Shown piece after piece: positions 1-5,082 of a DNA stretch of 7,849 nt. Within the stretch, counting starts at the first letter, position 1. Each line of letters opens with the position of its first letter. This stretch comes from Candidatus Heimdallarchaeota archaeon. GTDB lineage: Archaea > Asgardarchaeota > Heimdallarchaeia > Heimdallarchaeales > Kariarchaeaceae. The stretch covers positions 13,835-21,683 of the forward strand of contig JALUTL010000356.1 in NCBI GenBank assembly GCA_027016475.1, given 5' to 3'. The position numbers and the translations under genes are program-made. The notes under the pieces were generated by a model. That model worked only from the letters and a program-made list of their open reading frames with translations. It did not search any database and had not been told where the DNA came from.

Positions 1-195
1 ACTTATTTTCTTTGGAAAAATGATGGATGCGATGGTTGACCCAGTTACCCAAAGTACAATCGCTAAGACTACAAGGCTTATATTGAAGATGCGGACATTG
101 AAGAATATCCCGATAATAAACAGGATGAATGCTAATTTATGGATGGTGCTAGCTGTTGCTTTCCGCTTGTTCCTATTAAGGTCTATCTGTTTCAC
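1..195 (-). CDS. Unidentified small membrane protein, 5' part only (runs off left edge)
   Basis: Reading the minus strand from a GTG at 195 gives 65 codons, open to the window edge. The protein starts with a short basic and polar segment (M-K-Q-I-D-L-N-R-N-K-R-K...). Two hydrophobic stretches follow at about residues 20-33 and 38-60, separated by a short N-V-R-I-F-N linker, so it looks like a membrane hairpin with a cytosolic basic N-terminus. The basic-then-hydrophobic pattern is more protein-like than the opposite-strand reading of the same bases. An in-frame TTG at 222 is an alternative start. I recognise no family; the rest of the gene lies outside the window, so no function is proposed. 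It is read away from the PadR-type regulator at 542, so the two are divergent. Confidence 0.5.
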   Translation of the reverse strand, partial: MKQIDLNRNKRKATASTIHKLAFILFIIGIFFNVRIFNISLVVLAIVLWVTGSTIASIIFPKKIS

Positions 196-232
196 GGAAT
201 GATTATTGCAAACTAAAAACAAAAATGTATGG

Positions 233-427
233 TTAATGGGATGTCTTACCGGTAATTTTCATTACATTTATTCGCTTGGCCTTAGACCTACCTTCCTGTT
301 TGTTTTTTTGCTTAACAATGCTAATTTGAGCTTTCAACTCTTTAATTTCATTGTTGTCAGGATATCTTTGTTTTGATTTTTTTCCAGGACATGTTTGGGT
401 TTGCCTAATTTCCCTTATTAGGGACAA
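233..427 (-). CDS. Doubtful small lysine-rich ORF
   Basis: A TTG-started minus-strand frame of 64 codons, preceded by an in-frame TGA one codon before the TTG. The product would be very basic and polar, rich in Lys, Gln and Asn, with a possible short helix around N-N-E-I-K-E-L-K-A-Q. It has a single Cys and no recognisable motif. There is no convincing Shine-Dalgarno sequence before the TTG. Lysine richness is what an A-rich strand gives by chance. If real, it would be the first gene of a unit ending in the left-edge membrane gene, with 37 bases between them. I list it only because nothing else occupies the space. Confidence 0.18.
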   Translation of the reverse strand: MSLIREIRQTQTCPGKKSKQRYPDNNEIKELKAQISIVKQKNKQEGRSKAKRINVMKITGKTSH

Positions 428-454
428 AATTCAAATTATCTCTATCGAATCTCT

Positions 455-469
455 GTAGTCAAATACTAC
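455..469. repeat. Small inverted repeat upstream of the PadR-TRASH promoter
   Basis: The five-base arms GTAGT (455-459) and ACTAC (465-469) are perfect complements separated by five bases. The dyad lies about 25 bases before the TATA-like box of the regulator gene. It could be an operator, but short arms like these are common by chance in AT-rich DNA. Confidence 0.25.
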
Positions 470-490
470 TACGAGTGTTTTTGTCGGATT

Positions 491-505
491 GGGAAGCTTA
501 AAAAG
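491..505 (+). promoter_or_regulatory. Archaeal BRE/TATA promoter for the PadR-TRASH gene
   Basis: A purine-rich BRE-like GGGAAG (491-496) runs into CTTAAAAAG (497-505). The usual distance of about 26 bases puts the transcript start near 527, leaving a leader of about 15 bases before the TTG at 542. A short ACAT-TT-ATGT dyad (517-526) would sit at the transcript start, where a repressor could act; that part is speculative. Confidence 0.45.
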
Positions 506-541
506 TGGTGGTGAGAACATTTATGTATTCCTGAACTGAAA

Positions 542-949
542 TTGGATTCCCTATTCAGAGTGCAATGTCTGCTCTTGCTAAAGGACAGTTCAAAGAGTGG
601 ATATGACATTTCAAAACAGATAGAAGAAATGACTGGATCCCGTCCAAGTTCTGGTAAACTTTATCCTTTTTTGCATGAGCTTAGGGATAGGGGCTACGTA
701 ACAGAGTTGGAAACTGATGACGTAAGAGGTCGTGTGAAATACAAACTGACTGAAAAGGGGGAGCAATTAGTTGAAGAAATTGTAGAACGGATGGGAAATA
801 TCATTGACGCTCGATTGGATATGCTTCTTGAACAATGCCACCATTGTGGAGTCAGGTTGTACGATGTGAAGGTCTTTGGAAAAGACAAAGCAGGAAACGA
901 AGTAAGTTTCTGCTGCACACATTGTCGGGATGCTTATCGTTCCCATTAA
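542..949 (+). CDS. PadR-family winged-helix regulator with C-terminal TRASH metal-binding domain
   Basis: Probable metal-responsive transcription factor of 135 residues. Residues 1-90 form a PadR-type winged helix: L-L-L-L-K-D, then S-G-Y-D-I-S-K-Q-I, the G-K-L-Y-P-F-L-H-E-L recognition helix (about 38-47), a wing at R-G-R-V-K-Y-K-L-T, and the closing E-K-G helix. The tail (99-135) carries C99-H-H-C102 and C124-C125-T-H-C128. C102-x21-C124-x3-C128 matches the TRASH signature C-x(19-22)-C-x(3)-C. TRASH domains bind metals and occur in archaeal copper regulators such as CopT of Sulfolobus, where they sit on a different DNA-binding domain. The TTG start is chosen because an in-frame stop lies at 512-514 with no ATG or GTG between; the ATG at 523 is out of frame and stops at once. 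A copper-exporting ATPase lies 4 kb downstream, so copper sensing is likely but inferred. Its stop interlocks with that of the convergent OB-fold gene. Confidence 0.85.
   Translation: MDSLFRVQCLLLLKDSSKSGYDISKQIEEMTGSRPSSGKLYPFLHELRDRGYVTELETDDVRGRVKYKLTEKGEQLVEEIVERMGNIIDARLDMLLEQCHHCGVRLYDVKVFGKDKAGNEVSFCCTHCRDAYRSH
946..949. other. Interlocked stop codons of convergent genes (TTAA)
   Basis: The four-base palindrome TTAA supplies TAA to both genes: 947-949 for the regulator on the plus strand and 948-946 for the OB-fold gene on the minus strand. There is no spacer, so any terminator for one transcript must lie inside the other gene. Confidence 0.9.
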
Positions 950-1404
950 GCATCCGGTTTCAAGCCATAAAGCTCTATTTCTTGTTCAATCAGTTCTGCT
1001 CTTCTTAATAGTTCGTCCGTAACCGATTTGTTTGTATTGATTATTTCTGGACTGATGTAGATTTCTCCTTCAAAGACACGTGGTTTTCCGACGATGTCTA
1101 TGATTTCCCCAACTTGGCATTTCTCAATGGTATCAATTTCAACCCATTGTTTGACTCTTATTGTTGCTGTGCCGTCATCAACGGTTAAAACTGCAAATTT
1201 CTTGCCATTTTGGGCTATCCCTTGATATTTTTCAACAACAGTGGCCATGACGTGAATTTTGTGAAGTGGTTGGCCTAAGAATTTGAATAAAGTCATTTCA
1301 TCAAATTCAATAGTTTCAACTTTGTAAATGTCACGCAGACGCATCAATTTGGCTGGTTTGCGGTGAAATTTTGATTTTGTCGACATATATTTTGATGTGG
1401 CCAT
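946..1404 (-). CDS. Stand-alone OB-fold nucleic-acid-binding protein (RPA2/Stn1-like)
   Basis: A 152-residue cytosolic protein, probably binding single-stranded DNA or RNA. Residues about 48-122 read as one OB-fold barrel: strand 1 at K-I-H-V-M-A-T-V-V, strands 2-3 at K-F-A-V-L-T-V-D-D-G-T-A-T-I-R-V, then V-G-E-I-I-D-I-V-G-K-P and F-E-G-E-I-Y-I-S-P-E-I-I. This order is typical of tRNA_anti-type OB domains and RPA2-like proteins. A basic N-terminus (S-K-F-H-R-K-P-A-K-L-M-R-L-R) and a charged C-terminal helix flank it. No zinc finger or second OB fold is seen, so it is smaller than most archaeal RPA proteins. The frame stays open back to 1656, but that part is antisense in character and overlaps the acetyltransferase. 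The ATG at 1404 is preferred because a strong TATA box at 1459-1466 predicts a transcript start near 1437. The next ATG, at 1386, is possible. Exact role unknown (replication, repair or RNA). Confidence 0.75.
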   Translation of the reverse strand: MATSKYMSTKSKFHRKPAKLMRLRDIYKVETIEFDEMTLFKFLGQPLHKIHVMATVVEKYQGIAQNGKKFAVLTVDDGTATIRVKQWVEIDTIEKCQVGEIIDIVGKPRVFEGEIYISPEIINTNKSVTDELLRRAELIEQEIELYGLKPDA

Positions 1405-1456
1405 AGCAATCAAAAACTCTTGGTGTGATGGTTCGTCCAATGGCCAATGATTTATA

Positions 1457-1472
1457 CAATATATAAGCCCCT
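1457..1472 (-). promoter_or_regulatory. TATA/BRE promoter of the OB-fold gene
   Basis: On the minus strand a G-rich AGGGGC, BRE-like, precedes TTATATAT (1466-1459), a near-ideal archaeal TATA box. The predicted transcript start is near 1437, giving a leader of about 30 bases before the ATG at 1404. The box begins just after the stop codon of the acetyltransferase gene, so the OB-fold gene has its own promoter even though the two genes are in line. Confidence 0.6.
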
Positions 1473-2035
1473 TAGGGCACTTCAAAAACATTGATAGTGT
1501 GACAATGAGAACATTTGATTTCATGTGTTCCAGATGGAAGGTCTCTCCCTGCAATCTTTCTGGCACATTTGCACACCCACCCTTTGATGGTGGCTGGATT
1601 TCCTGCAACCAATGCATGTGCAGGAACTGATCTAATGACAACGGAACCTGCTGCAATTAAACAATGATTTCCAAGAGTAGTACCACAAACAATAGTTGCA
1701 TTGGCACCAATACTTGCTCCGTCTTCAACTATAGTCGGACTGATTTGCCATTCACCTGCTGCTCGGGGATGGAGATCGTTCGTAAATGCTACATGTGGCC
1801 CTACGAACACATCATTTCCAATTTTTACCCCATTGTAGATGCTGACCAAATTTTGTACCTTGACATTGTTTCCCAACTCAACTCCAGTGTCAATATAGCT
1901 TGACTTGCCCACTATGGCATTTTTGCCAACTTTTGCTCCGCCTCTTACATGGGCAAAATGCCAAATCTTTGAACCTTCTCCAATGGAGGCACCTTCATCA
2001 ACAACGGCTGTTGGATGCACAAACACTTCCTTCAT
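1472..2035 (-). CDS. Left-handed beta-helix N-acetyltransferase (WbpD/WlbB-like) with C-terminal Cys4 zinc knuckle
   Basis: Probably a cytosolic acetyl-CoA-dependent enzyme that N-acetylates an amino-sugar nucleotide. The closest match I recognise is the group making UDP-2,3-diacetamido-2,3-dideoxy-uronic acids (WbpD of Pseudomonas, WlbB of Bordetella). The 187 residues open with V-H-P-T-A-V-V-D-E-G-A-S-I-G, followed by hexapeptide repeats to about 150 that build a trimeric beta-helix. The family segment G-P-H-V-A-F-T-N-D-L-H-P-R (79-91) carries the conserved Asn86. A-G-N-P-A at 144-148 is the usual end of the helix. Beyond it a tail has C155-K-C157 and C175-S-H-C178, a probable zinc knuckle. 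The ATG at 2035 has a weak AAGG just upstream. Such sugars occur in N-glycans of some methanogens; the divergent OST-subunit gene next door suggests the same use here. The exact substrate cannot be fixed from sequence alone. Confidence 0.8.
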   Translation of the reverse strand: MKEVFVHPTAVVDEGASIGEGSKIWHFAHVRGGAKVGKNAIVGKSSYIDTGVELGNNVKVQNLVSIYNGVKIGNDVFVGPHVAFTNDLHPRAAGEWQISPTIVEDGASIGANATIVCGTTLGNHCLIAAGSVVIRSVPAHALVAGNPATIKGWVCKCARKIAGRDLPSGTHEIKCSHCHTINVFEVP

Positions 2036-2070
2036 ACGCCTTCGTCATTGCCTCTCTTGATAACTCTATT

Positions 2071-2085
2071 GGATGTGCGACATCC
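2071..2085. repeat. Six-base inverted repeat in the leader of the acetyltransferase gene
   Basis: GGATGT (2071-2076) and ACATCC (2080-2085) are perfect complements around GCG. Given a transcript start near 2106, the RNA leader could form a six-pair hairpin with a three-base loop about 36 bases before the start codon. It could equally be a protein-binding dyad. Confidence 0.35.
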
Positions 2086-2105
2086 TTGAAAGTTAACTGA
2101 CGCGT

Positions 2106-2122
2106 TGAGATTGTCAATCTCA
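2106..2122. promoter_or_regulatory. Perfect 17-base palindrome, candidate operator between divergent genes
   Basis: TGAGATTG-T-CAATCTCA has eight-base arms that pair perfectly around a single central T at 2114. It lies beside the TATA-like boxes of both divergent genes. It would cover roughly the transcript start to -16 of the acetyltransferase promoter, and about -36 to -52 of the ribophorin-like promoter. Size, symmetry and place are those of a dimeric helix-turn-helix operator. The regulator is unknown. Confidence 0.55.
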
Positions 2123-2125
2123 CAA

Positions 2126-2139
2126 ACTATTTAATTAGT
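2126..2139. promoter_or_regulatory. Overlapping TATA boxes of the divergent promoters
   Basis: CTATTTAATTAG (2127-2138) reads as a TATA-like element on both strands. For the plus strand it predicts a transcript start near 2158 and a leader of about 24 bases containing a Shine-Dalgarno site. For the minus strand it predicts a start near 2106 and a leader of about 70 bases to the ATG at 2035. Confidence 0.45.
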
Positions 2140-2167
2140 CAATTTTGCTAGGGACATGCTATTCGAA

Positions 2168-2173
2168 GAGAGG
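2168..2173 (+). promoter_or_regulatory. Shine-Dalgarno site supporting a TTG start
   Basis: GAGAGG ends eight bases before the TTG at 2182. It supports translation from that TTG, which is also the only start that leaves a full-length signal peptide; the next candidates, GTG at 2221 and ATG at 2227, would cut it off. Confidence 0.6.
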
Positions 2174-2181
2174 AATTTTGA

Positions 2182-4209
2182 TTGATAGCCGCAAGAAAGA
2201 TTATACTACTGACAATTATTGTGGCCATGATGGCTACTCCCGTTCCAGGGACATTTGGAAAAGCTGATCACTCAGAGGAGGCTTTGCCAACTTCGATGTT
2301 GGAACCAATGGCATTGAAGCATCCCCCACTTAACCCAAACATCGAGGCACAAGCCACTATTAACCGAACAGTTACAATCAAAGATTCCGCTCGAGTAGTG
2401 CTTGAGGACAAAATTGTTGTAGGGCCAATGAGTAATACTACCGCCCTTTATTCATTGAATTATTCCATCCCTTCATCATTCCAAAAATTTGTCGAAAAGA
2501 CAAAATTCTATGTCCAATATGGTGATGATGTTGGGCTTACAAGCGCAAACAATACACGGCAGGCGGAGGTTTTTGTTGGAAAGGAAATAACTACTTACAC
2601 AATCCCTGTAACTAATTCATCAGGCTTTCCAGCTACTAATGATACTGGATTTATTTATGCACAGACATATTTGGAAACAACTGCTGATATCCATACTTGG
2701 AAACTTGTTAACACTGAACAGCAGGGATCATTTGTTTCCCCAATCCGTCCATTGATGCAGAATTTGAACGTTACAACTGCCGATGCTTACATTATTTTGG
2801 AAACGAGCAACAACAAATTCAATGGCAACTCTACTGGAAATTATGCCTACGGTGAGAAAACCTTAAGCTACCTTGGATTCGTATACGATGATTTTGACCC
2901 ATACCAAGGTCTCACTAAAGATGTAGACTATGCCATAATCGTCTTTGATTCTTTTTCATCTCAGGAATCGGGTGGACGTGTTGTTGTGCCCAACATTTAT
3001 GAAAATATTCAAAGAAAAGTCAGATTTGATCCATACGGTAGGGTGTATGTCACTGAAACATTCACTGTGCTCCATACTGGTGCTCCTGTCGACTTGACAA
3101 GGCAAGTCTATACAGAACAATATGGTTTGGGTGGAGCAGTTCTGTTCATTGAAAACGATGCAGTGATAACTGATGTATTTGACCAATTTGGAAAACTGAA
3201 CCTTCGAGAAAGAAACGAATCAAACGGATATCCAACAGTTCAATCTGCCAGAATTGAAGGATTCAAGGCTTTGACTGTCAACTTCCGGACTACTATATTC
3301 GGTGGCGAAACCTACACATTTACCGTCACCTATAGATATGAGGCAGGAAGGATAATTAGCTTTGAAGGCAATGAATACACATTGAACACCTCACTCTCCT
3401 CATTGTTCAACTCAACAGTCAAAAACATGGAAGTTGTTTATCAATTGCCTGAAGGTGCAACTTTCTTGGATCAGAACTACTCTCCAAAGAGTCAAAAATC
3501 ATCTATGGATGTTGATATAACAACTGGTAGATATACCTTCAGCCTTTTCCGCCATGTAGAAGTTGTCTATCAGGGAACAAACCTTCTTCCCACTGACAAT
3601 GTCAAATTTGAATTGAAGTTCAGATATTCACGGGTGTTTGTTCTAACGTCGATAATCAACTACTTTGTTTGGTCAATCATTTTGATGGGTGGCATCTTGG
3701 CATTGGGTATTGGAATACAGTCTATCCAAAACAAGATCCGTGTCAAAGATTTGGAAGTTGTAGAAGAAACCGCAAGTGAAAATATTCCAATCGCAGAACT
3801 TGAGGAATTTTACAATGTATTTACAGAGGTTCGTACAACTATGGATCGTTTGCATGATCTAACCCAAAAATACAGAAAAGGTAAAGTAAGCCGAAAACAA
3901 TACGATTCAACCATTGCAACCCTCAGAAGAAAACTTAAACCCTTGAATCAAAGACTTGACAAGGCTGTCCGTGTAGCTCAAGAACTGCCCCAAAAATACC
4001 GAAAACTGGTTGATGAAATAATGTTAGCACATCAACGGCTGGCAGATACCCGTTCTGCTGTTGATCAAAATGATAAGAAATATTTGAGAAAAGAAATTCC
4101 AAAAGACACCTATCTCCGATTGAGTAAGGAATATACTGACCAGCTAAACGAGCTGGAAGGAACAATCAACCGCAACTTGACTGAAATCACAAGGCTCATT
4201 GCAAGTTAA
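2182..4209 (+). CDS. Ribophorin I homologue (oligosaccharyltransferase subunit OST1-like)
   Basis: In eukaryotes ribophorin I is a non-catalytic subunit of the OST complex that N-glycosylates secreted proteins. This 675-residue protein has the same plan: signal peptide (about 1-24), a large beta-rich exported region (about 50-480), one membrane helix (about 490-512), and a cytosolic charged coiled-coil tail (about 525-675). From memory of the human protein I see collinear matches: L-H-T-G-A (297-301), F-G-G before a Y-rich strand (373-375), L-P-E-G-A (422-426), and P-K-D-T-Y in the tail (640-644, human K-K-D-T-Y). The exported part has 12 N-x-S/T sequons (N61, 85, 93, 123, 145, 153, 196, 216, 345, 402, 410, 432); the tail has one. 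There are no cysteines. TTG start chosen for its Shine-Dalgarno site and signal peptide. It is divergent from a sugar N-acetyltransferase and 50 bases before a two-helix membrane protein. The homology is confident; a role in an archaeal OST is inferred. Confidence 0.85.
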   Translation: MIAARKIILLTIIVAMMATPVPGTFGKADHSEEALPTSMLEPMALKHPPLNPNIEAQATINRTVTIKDSARVVLEDKIVVGPMSNTTALYSLNYSIPSSFQKFVEKTKFYVQYGDDVGLTSANNTRQAEVFVGKEITTYTIPVTNSSGFPATNDTGFIYAQTYLETTADIHTWKLVNTEQQGSFVSPIRPLMQNLNVTTADAYIILETSNNKFNGNSTGNYAYGEKTLSYLGFVYDDFDPYQGLTKDVDYAIIVFDSFSSQESGGRVVVPNIYENIQRKVRFDPYGRVYVTETFTVLHTGAPVDLTRQVYTEQYGLGGAVLFIENDAVITDVFDQFGKLNLRERNESNGYPTVQSARIEGFKALTVNFRTTIFGGETYTFTVTYRYEAGRIISFEGNEYTLNTSLSSLFNSTVKNMEVVYQLPEGATFLDQNYSPKSQKSSMDVDITTGRYTFSLFRHVEVVYQGTNLLPTDNVKFELKFRYSRVFVLTSIINYFVWSIILMGGILALGIGIQSIQNKIRVKDLEVVEETASENIPIAELEEFYNVFTEVRTTMDRLHDLTQKYRKGKVSRKQYDSTIATLRRKLKPLNQRLDKAVRVAQELPQKYRKLVDEIMLAHQRLADTRSAVDQNDKKYLRKEIPKDTYLRLSKEYTDQLNELEGTINRNLTEITRLIAS

Positions 4210-4227
4210 AATCAACAGGAATCAATC

Positions 4228-4238
4228 AGCTTATCTAT
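4228..4238 (+). promoter_or_regulatory. Possible TATA box for the two-helix membrane protein
   Basis: AGCTTATCTA lies 22-32 bases before the ATG at 4260. Standard archaeal spacing would start the transcript close to that ATG, giving a leaderless or near-leaderless mRNA, consistent with the lack of a Shine-Dalgarno site there. Read-through from the ribophorin-like gene is also possible. Confidence 0.35.
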
Positions 4239-4259
4239 GATCAAACGCATACTTTGTTT

Positions 4260-4970
4260 ATGTTTAGCCTAAGACCTAAACTTCCAGAACCTTCAACATC
4301 AGCTTATTCTGCGGAAGAAAAAGAATTCCGCAAAGAATGGTATCAAAGAGGGCTGAAGGGTGAACTTTTGGAAGTTGTCACTCCTGAGGAATTTTTGGGT
4401 CCTTTAATTGCCACTCTCTTTATGACTTTGGTGTTTGGATCCATATTTGCAATACTTGTCATCTGGATTTCAAATAGCATTCTGTTGTCATTATTGTTTT
4501 ATCTTCCAGTATTTTATTTTGCATGGAAGAATACGCATTCTCCATATGCCATTTCTTTTTTTGATCCAGATAGTAGAAATTTCTCATACAGAGGTTTGGT
4601 TGAATTTGGAGGTACTACGAAATTTACAGACTATGTTGGCCCAATAGATATTGTTGAAGGCGTTCAAATTGCTAGACCACCGAGATCATGGAAAAAATAT
4701 GTCCGGTTAATCACAAACACCGGTTATTTGCGACTCCCTTTCCCATTACAACAGAATGTTACGGAAAAATTGATCGAACTTGATATATTTCCACATGATT
4801 TTCAATTAATGCAACCTCCGATAACACTTTCTAATGGCTGGAAAGTCTATTTCGAAAGAACTTTTGATCGTGGTGAGTGTTTTGAAAAAAAAAAAAAAAA
4901 ACGTGAGAAAGAAAGAGAAGAAAGAATGAGAAAACGTTTAGAAGAAGGAAAAATAAAAAATGAGGAATAA
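4260..4970 (+). CDS. Two-helix membrane protein with PH-like region and Lys/Glu-rich tail, function unknown
   Basis: A 236-residue protein I cannot assign to a named family. The N-terminal 45 residues are polar with an acidic/basic amphipathic stretch (A-E-E-K-E-F-R-K-E-W-Y). Two membrane helices follow at about 48-70 and 72-89, forming a hairpin. Residues about 98-178 alternate hydrophobic and polar (F-S-Y-R-G-L-V-E-F, Y-V-G-P-I-D-I-V-E-G-V, Y-L-R-L-P-F-P), resembling the PH-like domains that follow a helical hairpin in YdbS-type proteins; this comparison is tentative. The last 28 residues are almost all Lys, Arg and Glu, encoded partly by a run of 17 A. The ATG at 4260 is preferred over the TTG two codons earlier. 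It lies 50 bases after the ribophorin-like gene on the same strand, so a link to membrane glycosylation is possible, but guilt by association is the only support. Confidence 0.75.
   Translation: MFSLRPKLPEPSTSAYSAEEKEFRKEWYQRGLKGELLEVVTPEEFLGPLIATLFMTLVFGSIFAILVIWISNSILLSLLFYLPVFYFAWKNTHSPYAISFFDPDSRNFSYRGLVEFGGTTKFTDYVGPIDIVEGVQIARPPRSWKKYVRLITNTGYLRLPFPLQQNVTEKLIELDIFPHDFQLMQPPITLSNGWKVYFERTFDRGECFEKKKKKREKEREERMRKRLEEGKIKNEE
4885..4901 (+). repeat. 17-A homopolymer inside a coding region
   Basis: Seventeen consecutive A bases encode five Lys after G-A-A. Losing one A would give a 13-residue replacement tail ending at a TGA; gaining one would end the protein within two codons after the Lys run. 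Such runs are prone to polymerase slippage and to sequencing error. The reading frame on the far side remains open and strongly charged to the TAA at 4968-4970, so the present length appears to be in frame. Confidence 0.9.
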
Positions 4971-4985
4971 AATCTTTCATCAATT

Positions 4986-5005
4986 GATATAAAAATTATA
5001 AAATT
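4986..5005 (+). promoter_or_regulatory. Promoter region of the copper ATPase gene
   Basis: GATATAAAAATTATAAAATT contains two overlapping TATA-like elements, predicting a transcript start between about 5016 and 5026. That leaves a leader of about 57-67 bases before the preferred ATG at 5083. The spacer from the previous gene, 4971 onward, is very AT-rich and contains no other gene. Confidence 0.45.
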
Positions 5006-5072
5006 CACTTTCTTCTTATGAAATCAAACTGTCCTACATGAAATATCTTATATGTCAGTTTTTGATATGTAT

Positions 5073-5079
5073 GGTGAGG
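5073..5079 (+). promoter_or_regulatory. Shine-Dalgarno site deciding the copper ATPase start
   Basis: GGTGAGG lies three bases before the ATG at 5083; the GGTGA core (5073-5077), complementary to the 16S rRNA tail, is five bases away. The earlier in-frame ATG at 5038 has no such site and would add 15 hydrophobic residues not expected before a heavy-metal-binding domain. Confidence 0.5.
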
Positions 5080-5082
5080 AAC

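Larger units (their letters stand above)
196..541. other. Mostly non-coding region upstream of the PadR-TRASH gene
   Basis: This stretch of about 350 bases separates the left-edge membrane gene (minus) from the regulator (plus). I see no RNA gene or mobile element in it. It contains one doubtful 64-codon minus-strand ORF (427-233), a small dyad at 455-469 and an archaeal-type promoter at 491-505. It is A/T-rich with short homopolymer tracts, consistent with a regulatory spacer. Confidence 0.5.

Noticed and set aside
20..202. 60-codon plus-strand frame at the left edge
   Set aside because: It is antisense to a more convincing minus-strand membrane protein and has no ribosome site or motif.
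1405..1656. Upstream extension of the OB-fold frame to an ATG at 1656
   Set aside because: The extra 84 residues overlap the acetyltransferase in another frame, show no domain, and lie upstream of a strong TATA box that serves the ATG at 1404.
2000..2048. 16-codon frame from an ATG at 2048 preceded by GAGAGG, overlapping the acetyltransferase start
   Set aside because: The spacer is only two bases, the peptide has no features, and it is out of frame with the clear acetyltransferase start at 2035.
5018..5041. Seven-codon upstream ORF (M-K-S-N-C-P-T) whose stop overlaps the ATG at 5038
   Set aside because: Too short to judge, and the preferred ATPase start at 5083 has its own Shine-Dalgarno site, so attenuation by this ORF is unsupported.
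5018..5044. Direct repeat ATGAAAT at 5018 and 5038 in the ATPase leader
   Set aside because: A seven-base AT-rich repeat is expected by chance and matches nothing upstream of the regulator gene.
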